The position numbers were made by a program, and so were the translations under genes. From Rhodobiaceae bacterium (GTDB lineage Bacteria; Pseudomonadota; Alphaproteobacteria; Micropepsales; Micropepsaceae): a stretch of DNA of 21,863 bases. Position 1 is the stretch's first letter. Every line of letters starts with the position of its first letter. This document shows, piece after piece, positions 1-7,208 of this stretch. The notes under the pieces are model-generated. The model saw only the letters and a list, made by a program, of their open reading frames with translations, ran no database searches and was not told where the DNA came from. The stretch is from NCBI GenBank assembly GCA_009885515.1, contig VFKO01000560.1:1-21863 (forward strand). The letters run 5' to 3'.

Positions 1-111
1 GTCACTTTCGCGATCCTGATGGCCGTCAAATACACCATCGGCCTGCGCGTCACCAAAGACGAAGAAATGGAAGGCCTCGACCTCACCCAACACGGCGAAC
101 GCATTCACTAA
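1..111 (+). CDS. amtB: Ammonium transporter (Amt), C-terminal 36 residues
   Basis: The window opens inside this gene, in frame 1, and the stop is TAA at 109-111. The visible tail ends the last membrane helix (ILMAVKYTIGLRV) and then runs into a cytoplasmic end containing KDEEMEGLDLTQHGE. A GLRV-x-x-x-x-EMxGLDLxxHGE ending is characteristic of bacterial Amt/MEP ammonium channels. Family members conduct ammonium across the inner membrane and are gated by a PII protein (GlnK) that binds this cytoplasmic tail. A glnK gene is usually found just upstream and would lie outside the window. Identification rests on the tail alone, but the motif is distinctive. Confidence 0.88.
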   Translation, partial: VTFAILMAVKYTIGLRVTKDEEMEGLDLTQHGERIH

Positions 112-128
112 CAGCCGCGAATTTTTGA

Positions 129-158
129 GGGGCGCTTTGGCAACAACCAGAGCGCCCC
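129..158 (+). terminator. Stem-loop after amt, possible transcript 3' end
   Basis: An inverted repeat sits 17 bp after the amt stop. The left arm is 129-140 and the right arm 147-158, pairing over 12 positions with one T-G wobble around a six-base loop (CAACAA). The stem is very GC-rich at its base. There is no T-run after either arm, so it is not a textbook intrinsic terminator. It could stop transcription weakly, protect the amt mRNA 3' end, or do both. Confidence 0.5.
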
Positions 159-246
159 AATGTTCACTGTGAGTGTCTTAGCCCTTGCAAACGAATCCCG
201 TCCCCTCCATTGATCATGCAAGATCGAACGAGAGAGGAGAACCGCA

Positions 247-651
247 ATGGACCTGTCGTCAATCAACTGGCTCGCCGCCGTCGCCGCCGCAATCAGCGCC
301 TTCTTGCTTGGTGGTCTATGGTATTCTCCGGTTCTGTTCGCCAAACCCTGGATGCAGGCAGCGGGCGTGACGGAAGAAAAAGCCAAGACCGCCAACATGC
401 CCATGGTCTTCGGCATCGCCTTTGTGTGGGCCCTTCTTGGAGCCCTTTGTTTCGCCGCTTTCATCGGCCCCAATCCAGACTTGGGGTTCGCTGTCGGCGC
501 AGGCTTCTCCACCGGCTTCTTTTGGATCGCGGGTTCTTATGGCATCAACTACCAGTTTGAACAGCGCCCGCTCAGCTTGCTTCTCATCAACGGCGGTTAC
601 CACACAGTGCAATACACGCTATACGGGCTGATCCTGGGATTATGGCACTGA
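247..651 (+). CDS. DUF1761 family small integral membrane protein
   Basis: This is a 134-residue hydrophobic protein with about four membrane helices, at roughly residues 8-25, 57-77, 84-105 and 115-133. The pattern resembles the DUF1761 family: an early GGLWYSP motif followed by a predicted loop, and a C-terminal NGGYHTVQYTLYGLILGLW helix. No biochemical role is established for the family to my knowledge. The ATG at 247 is supported by a good Shine-Dalgarno (AGGAG at 235-239) seven bases upstream. It stands between the ammonium transporter and the toxin-antitoxin pair and looks like a single-gene unit. The family call comes from motif recognition only. Confidence 0.75.
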   Translation: MDLSSINWLAAVAAAISAFLLGGLWYSPVLFAKPWMQAAGVTEEKAKTANMPMVFGIAFVWALLGALCFAAFIGPNPDLGFAVGAGFSTGFFWIAGSYGINYQFEQRPLSLLLINGGYHTVQYTLYGLILGLWH

Positions 652-684
652 AATCCATGTTGGTTACAATCGCTAATCGCCTCC

Positions 685-713
685 TTGACTATTAATAACA
701 TATAAGTTAGCAT
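685..713 (+). promoter_or_regulatory. Candidate promoter and operator of the toxin-antitoxin pair
   Basis: The 70-bp gap before the toxin gene contains TTGACT (685-690), a near-consensus -35 box. It is followed after 17 bp by a weak -10 (TAGCAT, 708-713). Between them lies an AT-rich tract that contrasts with the GC-rich surroundings and contains an imperfect palindrome, AACATATAAGTT (697-708, 10 of 12 positions symmetric). A palindrome between -35 and -10 is where an autorepressing antitoxin would be expected to bind. If this promoter is right, the toxin start at 721 would have almost no 5' leader. Confidence 0.4.
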
Positions 714-720
714 TTCGCCA

Positions 721-1041
721 ATGGAATTACGCAACTTCGTCAACCGCGATGGTCATGACCTCTTTGATGCGTGGTTCAAAACGCTCGACCCTCAGGCGAA
801 AGCAAAAGTCGCCGTTCAGTTAGTTCGTATGAAGAACGGCAACTTCTCGAATGTGAAAAACGTCGGCGGAGGCGTGCTGGAAAAGAAAATCGATTGGGGC
901 CCGGGCTTTCGCATTTATTTCGGGAAGGAAGGCAACGCTCTGATCATTCTTCTTGGAGGCGGCTCGAAGGCAAGGCAAAATCGCGACATCAAAAATGCGT
1001 GGGAGCGATGGGAAGAATATTGCAGTCGTAGAAAAGGTTAG
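721..1041 (+). CDS. Type II toxin of the RelE/ParE superfamily (HigB-like, Gp49-related)
   Basis: The 106-residue protein has the hallmark C-terminal block of addiction-module killer proteins: GFRIYFGKEG (residues 62-71), ILLGGGSKARQNRDI (76-90), then a terminal helix. Toxins of this fold generally act as ribosome-dependent mRNA interferases. Basic residues R64, K83, R85 and R89 are candidates for RNA contact. The gene precedes its antitoxin by 6 bp, the toxin-first order typical of HigBA-type modules. No clear Shine-Dalgarno precedes the ATG at 721, suggesting weak or leaderless translation. The fold assignment is confident. The exact subfamily and activity are inferred. Confidence 0.85.
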   Translation: MELRNFVNRDGHDLFDAWFKTLDPQAKAKVAVQLVRMKNGNFSNVKNVGGGVLEKKIDWGPGFRIYFGKEGNALIILLGGGSKARQNRDIKNAWERWEEYCSRRKG

Positions 1042-1047
1042 ATCAAA

Positions 1048-1359
1048 ATGGCATTGACACGCTCATTCAAGGAAACGGTGCAAGCGCATGTGCGCAAAGA
1101 TCCGAAATTCGCCGAGGCCTTGTTCAAGGAGGCTATCGACCTCATGCTCAATGGCGATGTCGATACAGGCAAGGAGATTTTGCGGGATTATATCAACGCG
1201 ACGATCGGCTTTCAGAAACTTGCAAAGCGCACCGCGTTGAAGCCGGAGAGTCTGATGCGCATGTTTGGACCCGGAGGTAATCCCACGACGAAAAATCTAT
1301 TCTCGGTCGTCAAACAACTTCAGCACAACACCGGCGTCAAACTCCAATTGGCGCGTTGA
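1048..1359 (+). CDS. Helix-turn-helix antitoxin of the type II toxin-antitoxin pair
   Basis: The 103-residue protein is encoded 6 bp after the toxin. Its N-terminal half contains FKETVQAHVRKDPKFAEALFKEAI (split over residues 7-30). A GDVDTGKEILRDYINATIGF block follows, then a DNA-binding region at residues 54-92 with SLMRMFGPGGNP. This pattern is typical of HTH antitoxins that partner with the preceding HigB/RelE-like toxin. The family neutralises the toxin by direct binding and represses the shared promoter. A purine-rich AAAAGG (1031-1036) serves as ribosome binding site at the toxin's 3' end, consistent with co-translation. Regulation by the palindrome at 697-708 is inferred. Confidence 0.85.
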   Translation: MALTRSFKETVQAHVRKDPKFAEALFKEAIDLMLNGDVDTGKEILRDYINATIGFQKLAKRTALKPESLMRMFGPGGNPTTKNLFSVVKQLQHNTGVKLQLAR

Positions 1360-1378
1360 CCTCCACGAAAGTCCGCCG

Positions 1379-2551
1379 ATGTCCCGCTTCGACGCCTTGC
1401 CTCTGTCTCCCTTCACGCGCCTGAACACACAGTTGGAGGGCATCCCTCCAGGTCTGCCGCCCATCAATATGCATGTTGGTGAGCCCCAGCATGCCGTGCC
1501 GCACTTCGTCGGCGAAATTCTGGCAAAGCACACCGCCGAGTTCGGCCGCTACCCGCCCATCATCGGCCCTGAATCTCTACGAAGATCAATCGCCGCCTGG
1601 CTCACCCGCCGCTATCAGCTCGGCACTTTCATCGATCCCGGGCGCCACATTCTCCCCCTCGCCGGCACCCGCGAAGGCCTGTTCAGCGCAGCGTTCGTCA
1701 CCATTCCCGAAGAAAAGCGGGGACGCAAGCCCGTGGTCCTCATTCCCAACCCCTTCTACCAATGCTACGCGGCGGCGGCACTCTGCGCAGGTGCCGAACC
1801 CGTCTACGTAAATGCAACGCGCGAAAGCAATTTTCTTCCGGACTTCGCATCGCTGTCGCCGGACATTCTCGCCCGTACGGCTGCCGTCTACATGTGCTCG
1901 CCGTCAAATCCCGAAGGCGCCGCCGCCAATACACAGTTTTGGACACGCCTTTTTGAGCTGGCAGACGAGTACGATTTCACCGTTCTCGCCGACGAGTGCT
2001 ATTGCGAAATCTACACCACCACTCCACCTATCGGCGCCCTCACCATCCGCACACAGTCGGCTCCAGGCTTCAACCGCCTCCTGGTATTTCATTCTCTTTC
2101 AAAGCGCTCAAGCCTAGCGGGCCTGCGCTCGGGCTTTGTGGCAGGCGACGAAAAACTCATCGCCCGCTTGCGCGAGTTTCGCAATGTCACCGGTCCTCAA
2201 CTGCCGCTTCCCATCGCGGCAGTTTCCACGGCCGCCTGGAGCGATGAGATACACGTCGAAGAAAACCGCGCCCTCTACGCCGCAAAATTCGAGCTCGCCA
2301 GGAACAAACTCTCCAACCGGTTTGGCTTTCGCTTGCCCGCCGGCGGCTTCTTTTTGTGGCTCAACGTCGGCGACGGTGTAAACGCCGCAACCAGGCTCTG
2401 GCAGGAAGGCGGAATCAAAGTCTTGCCAGGAGAATATCTGGCAAGAAAAATTGCTGACGGAAATCCCGGAAAACCTTTCATTCGCGTGGCCTTGGTTAAC
2501 GACTTCGCAACGACATCTGAGGCACTTGATAGGCTTGCACGCATCTTGTGA
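1379..2551 (+). CDS. PLP-dependent class I/II aminotransferase, DapC-like
   Basis: The 390-residue protein has fold-type I aminotransferase features. There is an early INMHVGEPQHAVP block, a substrate/cofactor stretch GTREGLFSA, an Asn-Pro-containing CSPSNPEG motif and DECYCEIY, where Asp contacts the pyridine nitrogen. The motif SLSKRSSLAGLRSGF supplies the Schiff-base lysine K242. It resembles alphaproteobacterial enzymes often annotated as succinyldiaminopimelate aminotransferase (DapC, lysine and peptidoglycan precursor pathway), but substrate specificity cannot be read from sequence. The open frame continues upstream to 1265. I chose the ATG at 1379 because the upstream extension runs into the antitoxin gene, and because MSRFDALPLSPFTRL is the usual N-terminus. 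The place just upstream of ftsK is conserved in this class. Confidence 0.85.
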   Translation: MSRFDALPLSPFTRLNTQLEGIPPGLPPINMHVGEPQHAVPHFVGEILAKHTAEFGRYPPIIGPESLRRSIAAWLTRRYQLGTFIDPGRHILPLAGTREGLFSAAFVTIPEEKRGRKPVVLIPNPFYQCYAAAALCAGAEPVYVNATRESNFLPDFASLSPDILARTAAVYMCSPSNPEGAAANTQFWTRLFELADEYDFTVLADECYCEIYTTTPPIGALTIRTQSAPGFNRLLVFHSLSKRSSLAGLRSGFVAGDEKLIARLREFRNVTGPQLPLPIAAVSTAAWSDEIHVEENRALYAAKFELARNKLSNRFGFRLPAGGFFLWLNVGDGVNAATRLWQEGGIKVLPGEYLARKIADGNPGKPFIRVALVNDFATTSEALDRLARIL

Positions 2552-2599
2552 CCGTGACCTCAAGCGGCGCGATGGGCGTAGGCAAAAGCGGGTGTCTCG

Positions 2600-5008
2600 A
2601 TGAACCAATTCCAATCCGTGTCACGCCCTTTCGCGCCCGTCGAGCGTTTGCCGCTGGTGCCCGAAGAATGGACCGGATGGCGCGATGCCATATTCATCAT
2701 GGCGAAACGATTGGCTGTGCGGGCCTTAGGCCTGACCCTGATCATAGTGGCGCTTGGAACCGTTTTCGCTTTCGCCACGCAATCCCAAAGCGACCCCAGT
2801 TGGAACAACGCCAGCGCCGCCGCTGCTCAAAACGCACTCGGACTTTGGGGTGCAAACACTGCCGACGTGCTGTCCCAAAGCATCGGCATTGCGGGCTGGG
2901 TCATTGCTGTGCCGCCACTCTTGTGGGGAATTTGGCTTGTCGACGGACGCGTTGGCCTGCGCCTTCCGTGGCGAATTTTGGCCTGGATGATATCAATTGC
3001 CGCCATCGCGATGTTCACCGGTCTCGCCCCGGCGCTGTTTTCAACCGACCCTCAAGCAAGCCTCGGCGGCGTAATCGGCCAAACAATGCTCACAGGCTTT
3101 GCCTCCGTTCTTGAATCCTTCGGCATCCCTACGCCCTCAGGATTTGCAGGAATTCTCGCGGGCCTGGTCGGGGTGACGCTGTTCATCTGGTCGATGGGCA
3201 TCAACCCGCTGCACGTACCATTGCCTGCTCTCCCCTGGGACAGCCTCGGACAAATTCTAAGCCGGGGGACCATGGCCGTGCGCCGCGCGTTTACAACATC
3301 GATCCGTCCTGCTCCGCGCATCGCGCGGCAGGAACCACGCATTGTCAGCACCTACGACGACGAACCACCACTCGAAACGCCCACAGAGACATATCCATTT
3401 CGCAACGAGCCTCGCGTGTTGCGCTCAAATCCCGTCAAACCCGGCAGGCGTGAGACGCGCGAATCTCAACCGTCGCTCAAGCTGGAGAAGCAATCGGAAT
3501 ACCAGTTGCCGCCGCTCAGCCTGCTTGAGAAAAGCAAAGGCATCCAGGGCGCCAAGGAATCCGACGAAACCCTCGCCCAGAATGCCCGCATGCTTGAAAG
3601 TGTTCTCGCTGATTTCGGCGTCCGCGGACAAATCACTCAAGTCCGCCCAGGCCCCGTGGTCACGCTTTACGAATTCGAACCCGCCGCCGGCATCCGTTCA
3701 AGCCGTGTCATTTCACTTGCCGACGATATCGCCCGCTCAATGAGCGCCGTCTCGGCCCGCGTCGCTGCGGTTCCCGGCCGCAACGTCATCGGTATTGAAC
3801 TACCCAACCAGCGCCGCGAGAAAGTCATGCTGCGCGATATTCTCTCGACCCAGGAATACGAAAGTTCTGATCTCGAGCTGATGTTGGCGCTGGGCAAGAA
3901 TATCGGCGGCGAACCCGTCGTCGCCGACCTCACCCGCATGCCCCATCTTTTGATCGCGGGCACCACCGGTTCAGGCAAATCGGTCGCGATCAACACCATG
4001 ATCCTGTCGCTGCTCTACCGCATGTCGCCGTCGCAGTGCAAACTCATCATGATCGACCCCAAGATGCTGGAACTGTCGACCTATGACGGCATTCCTCACC
4101 TCTTGTCGCCTGTCGTCACCGATCCCAAGAAAGCAATCGTCGCGTTGAAATGGACGGTGCGCGAGATGGAAGACCGCTATCGCCGCATGTCCAAAGTAGG
4201 CGTCCGCAACATTAAGGGCTACAACGAGCGCATCATGCGCGCGAAATCCAAGGGCGAGATTCTCAAGCGCACCGTGCAAACCGGTTTCGACAGCCAAACC
4301 GGCGAGCCCTTGTACGAAGAAGAAACATTGCCGCTCGACCACATGCCCTTCATCGTTGTCATCGTCGACGAAATGGCAGACCTCATGATGGTCGCGGGCA
4401 AAGACATCGAGGCCGCCGTCCAGCGCCTGGCCCAGATGGCGCGTGCCGCCGGCATTCACATCATCACGGCGACGCAACGCCCGTCGGTCGACGTCATCAC
4501 CGGCACGATCAAAGCCAACTTCCCCACCCGCATCTCTTTCCAGGTCACCTCGAAAATTGACAGCCGCACCATTTTGGGTGAGCAGGGCGCCGAGCAACTC
4601 CTGGGTCAGGGCGACATGCTGCACATGGAAGGTGGCGGCCGCATCCGTCGTGTTCATGGCCCCTTCGTCTCTGACGAAGAAGTCGAAGCGGTCGTCAAAT
4701 TCCTGAAATCGCAAGGCGAGCCGTCATATCTTGACGCCATCACCGAAGAACCCGACGAACCCGATCCCTCAACTCTGCTCGACGGCGAAGGCGAAGGCAG
4801 CGGCGACGATCTCTACGACCAGGCTGTCGCCATCATCGCCCGCGACCGCAAGGTCTCGACCTCATACATCCAGCGCCGCCTGCAGATCGGCTACAACCGC
4901 GCCGCCCGCATCATCGAAAAAATGGAAGACGAAGGCGTCATCTCCTCGCCCAACCACTCCGGAAAACGCGATGTGCTGGTTGGTGACCATTCCGGCAGGG
5001 ACGATTGA
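2600..5008 (+). CDS. ftsK: DNA translocase FtsK
   Basis: This 802-residue protein pumps DNA at the division septum and aligns chromosome dimers for resolution. Four membrane helices lie near residues 41-59, 94-114, 124-147 and 183-200. A variable linker follows to about residue 320. The motor carries Walker A GTTGSGKS (454-461, K460), the FtsK signature MIDPKMLELSTYDGIPHLL and Walker B FIVVIVDE (584-591). The C-terminal winged-helix gamma domain (about 738-795, QRRLQIGYNRAARIIEKME) is the part that reads polarity sequences on DNA and activates XerD in the family. The length is normal for alphaproteobacteria, with a short linker. An in-frame ATG at 2699 is an alternative start that would still keep all helices. 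The ribosome binding site at 2600 is weak. Confidence 0.96.
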   Translation: MNQFQSVSRPFAPVERLPLVPEEWTGWRDAIFIMAKRLAVRALGLTLIIVALGTVFAFATQSQSDPSWNNASAAAAQNALGLWGANTADVLSQSIGIAGWVIAVPPLLWGIWLVDGRVGLRLPWRILAWMISIAAIAMFTGLAPALFSTDPQASLGGVIGQTMLTGFASVLESFGIPTPSGFAGILAGLVGVTLFIWSMGINPLHVPLPALPWDSLGQILSRGTMAVRRAFTTSIRPAPRIARQEPRIVSTYDDEPPLETPTETYPFRNEPRVLRSNPVKPGRRETRESQPSLKLEKQSEYQLPPLSLLEKSKGIQGAKESDETLAQNARMLESVLADFGVRGQITQVRPGPVVTLYEFEPAAGIRSSRVISLADDIARSMSAVSARVAAVPGRNVIGIELPNQRREKVMLRDILSTQEYESSDLELMLALGKNIGGEPVVADLTRMPHLLIAGTTGSGKSVAINTMILSLLYRMSPSQCKLIMIDPKMLELSTYDGIPHLLSPVVTDPKKAIVALKWTVREMEDRYRRMSKVGVRNIKGYNERIMRAKSKGEILKRTVQTGFDSQTGEPLYEEETLPLDHMPFIVVIVDEMADLMMVAGKDIEAAVQRLAQMARAAGIHIITATQRPSVDVITGTIKANFPTRISFQVTSKIDSRTILGEQGAEQLLGQGDMLHMEGGGRIRRVHGPFVSDEEVEAVVKFLKSQGEPSYLDAITEEPDEPDPSTLLDGEGEGSGDDLYDQAVAIIARDRKVSTSYIQRRLQIGYNRAARIIEKMEDEGVISSPNHSGKRDVLVGDHSGRDD

Positions 5009-5020
5009 TCGAGCGCACCC

Positions 5021-5641
5021 TCACCCATGCGTCTCGTTGAACGCCTCCTCAAGCTCGTCAACCAATCCGTCACTCCAGCGCACGTCTTTGTACCCGCCGA
5101 CGCTGAGCACGCCCATCACGTCCCTGAATTCGGCATTGGCACGCTCGAACATTTTGCTTGACTGTTTTACCCGCCGCTCGGCCGATGCAAACGCCAGATC
5201 TTCCGGATGGGCCGCTTCATGCGCCCAATCGCGAATGGCCCGCAGCAAGCGCATGTAATCATTCACTTCGCGCGAGATATCCGCAGTCAGGGCATATCCA
5301 AACAACCCCGTCATCGCCGGTATGGCGCGAAATGCGTGGTCGACGGCATCCACGGCCCGCACCCGGGAAGGCCCATCCGGCGAATGCACAAATCGCGACA
5401 ATGAGTCGCCAAACGCAATGTGGAGCAGCATCAACTCCTGCCCAAAATTCTGACGCGCAGGACGCCAGCGTCTCGCTTGCCTTGCATCAATCACAATTGG
5501 GATGAGAATGGCAAAAACCACAGCGCTCAACAAAAACCCGCCCGCTTCCGCTATGGCATTTTGCAGGAACACCTCATTAAGCCCCAACGGCCCGTTCGGA
5601 TCAAACACCAGTTTTTGCAGTCGCCCGTCCATCGTCCCCAT
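5021..5641 (-). CDS. Hypothetical single-span membrane protein
   Basis: I do not recognise this 206-residue protein. One membrane helix is visible at residues 33-52 (GGFLLSAVVFAILIPIVI), followed at once by a strongly basic RQARRWRPAR. This suggests a short N-terminus outside and a cytoplasmic C-terminal domain of about 145 residues. That domain looks helical and charged, with no familiar catalytic motif. Codon use resembles the neighbours, and ATG codons at 5641 or 5632 could start it. It lies convergent to ftsK (12 bp apart) and divergent from lolA (133 bp apart). It therefore interrupts the ftsK-lolA adjacency common in this class. That it is a real gene is supported by its position filling the gap and by a coherent membrane-helix-plus-basic-anchor layout. 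Confidence 0.65.
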   Translation of the reverse strand: MGTMDGRLQKLVFDPNGPLGLNEVFLQNAIAEAGGFLLSAVVFAILIPIVIDARQARRWRPARQNFGQELMLLHIAFGDSLSRFVHSPDGPSRVRAVDAVDHAFRAIPAMTGLFGYALTADISREVNDYMRLLRAIRDWAHEAAHPEDLAFASAERRVKQSSKMFERANAEFRDVMGVLSVGGYKDVRWSDGLVDELEEAFNETHG

Positions 5642-5774
5642 GCCCCCACAGCGGTCCTGTCAATCATTTAATGGCCGCCCCCCTAATTCCTGCTATTCTG
5701 CCCCTCGCGTTCTTCCTTTTGCCACAGTCGCCTTTTAAGGCTTCGACCAACCGTCAGAGCTCAAGAAAACAAAC

Positions 5775-6389
5775 ATGCGCACACTCTTCACATTCGTCTT
5801 TACCCTCGTCTCGATTTCAAATGCCTGGGCCGCCCCGCTCAAGCCTCAAGACGTCGCTGACCTGAACAAGGTTTCAGCCTATTTGAACGCTATTACGTCG
5901 CTGCAATCAAACTTTGTCCAGGTTGGCCCCAATGGCGAGCTCGATCAGGGCGTGATTTATGCGCGCAAGCCTGGCCGTCTGCGGTTTGAATATGCACCGC
6001 CCAGCCCCTATCTCATTGTTTCCGATGGCGTCACCATCGCGGTCGCCAACAACAAATTGCGCACCGTTGATCGCTATCCGCTGATCGACAATCCGTTAAA
6101 CATAATTTTGCGCGAAAATATCGACCTTGTCCACGATCCCCGGATTACCGCGATAGATCGCCAGCCCGGCACGCTACGCATCACCGCGACAGAAAAATCG
6201 GGGCCGCTCAAAGGGCAGGTAACCCTGATTTTTGCGCACCCTGCGACGGAAATCCGCCAGTGGATCATTACCGATGCGCAAGGGCTGCAAACCATGATTG
6301 CCTTGAAGAATCCAAAGACAGAAGTGCAGCTATCGCCGCAACTCTTCTTTTTGCGTGACGTAGATCGTTTCGGCCGAAAAGACGATTAA
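5775..6389 (+). CDS. lolA: LolA-family outer-membrane lipoprotein carrier
   Basis: The 204-residue protein begins with a signal peptide (residues 1-19) with a likely cleavage site after Ala-Trp-Ala. The mature part carries the LolA signature: SLQSNFVQVGPNGEL, then GVIYARKPGRLRFEYAPPSPYLIVSDG, then a run of beta strands ending in FFLRDVDRFGRKDD. LolA shuttles lipoproteins across the periplasm from the LolCDE exporter to the outer membrane, holding the acyl chains in a hydrophobic half-barrel. Position downstream of ftsK agrees with this identity. It is a compact alphaproteobacterial form. Confidence 0.9.
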   Translation: MRTLFTFVFTLVSISNAWAAPLKPQDVADLNKVSAYLNAITSLQSNFVQVGPNGELDQGVIYARKPGRLRFEYAPPSPYLIVSDGVTIAVANNKLRTVDRYPLIDNPLNIILRENIDLVHDPRITAIDRQPGTLRITATEKSGPLKGQVTLIFAHPATEIRQWIITDAQGLQTMIALKNPKTEVQLSPQLFFLRDVDRFGRKDD

Positions 6390-6437
6390 CGCGGCCTTTG
6401 CTTGCCCATGTTTGCGCGGCGGTGCTAGCCATGTCGC

Positions 6438-7184
6438 ATGAGCCGCAAAGACAAAAGACCCATCGTCGGCATTCCCTGCGATCATCGCATGATCGGGCCC
6501 CATCCTTTTCATGCCGTGGGTGAGAAATACATTGTTGCCGTGCGCGATGGCGCCGGTGCGATACCCGTCCTTATTCCGGTTCTCGAAAACCCGATCGGCG
6601 TCGAAGAAATTCTTGCATCGGTCGACGGCATCTTTCTGACCGGCTCACCATCCAACGTCGCACCCAAAAATTACATCGGAACTTCGCCACGGCCCGGAGT
6701 CCTGCAAGATGAAAGGCGCGACGCCACAACCTTACCGTTGATCCGCCACATGGTTGAGCGCGGCACGCCAGTCTTTGCCGTCTGCCGCGGCTTTCAGGAA
6801 TTCAACGTCGCTTATGGCGGCACACTGCACCAGCACATCGAAGACGTGCCCGGCCACTTCGATCATCGCGAAGACAAGGCAGCGCCGCTCGATGTTCAAT
6901 ACGCTCCGGCGCACGATGTGGAACTAACTCAAGGCGGCGAGCTTGAGCGCATCGCCGGCACCCGCACCATCAAAGTGAATTCGCTTCACAGCCAAGGCGT
7001 AGACCGCCTGGGTGAGGGCCTGTCAATCGAAGCCACGGCCCCGGATGGCATCATCGAAGCCTTTCGCGTCACCGCTGCCAGGAACTTTTCGCTGGCCGTT
7101 CAGTGGCATCCGGAATGGCGCTTTTGGGAAAATGAGTTTTCAAAGTCTTTATTTGCAGAATTTGGCCGCGCCTTGCGCAGCTGA
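6438..7184 (+). CDS. puuD: Class I glutamine-amidotransferase-like hydrolase, PuuD-like
   Basis: The 248-residue protein belongs to peptidase family C26. The nucleophile elbow is VFAVCRGFQE (C116), and the remaining triad residues are in QWHPEW (H224, E226). FLTGSPSNVAPKNY and VNSLHSQGVDRLG are further family blocks. The E. coli relative hydrolyses gamma-glutamyl-GABA to glutamate and GABA in putrescine breakdown. The gene lies 24 bp upstream of a PuuA-like ligase, so both probably act on the same gamma-glutamylated amine. No puuB or puuC (oxidase, dehydrogenase) is in the window. Translation start has little Shine-Dalgarno support. Substrate is inferred from family and neighbour. Confidence 0.83.
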   Translation: MSRKDKRPIVGIPCDHRMIGPHPFHAVGEKYIVAVRDGAGAIPVLIPVLENPIGVEEILASVDGIFLTGSPSNVAPKNYIGTSPRPGVLQDERRDATTLPLIRHMVERGTPVFAVCRGFQEFNVAYGGTLHQHIEDVPGHFDHREDKAAPLDVQYAPAHDVELTQGGELERIAGTRTIKVNSLHSQGVDRLGEGLSIEATAPDGIIEAFRVTAARNFSLAVQWHPEWRFWENEFSKSLFAEFGRALRS

Positions 7185-7208
7185 GGAAGTGAGTTTGGGG
7201 GAACGGCC

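Noticed and set aside
3971..4714. A 247-codon minus-strand frame inside ftsK
   Set aside because: Antisense to the conserved FtsK motor, and its Asp/His/Val-rich composition is what the complement of that sequence gives.
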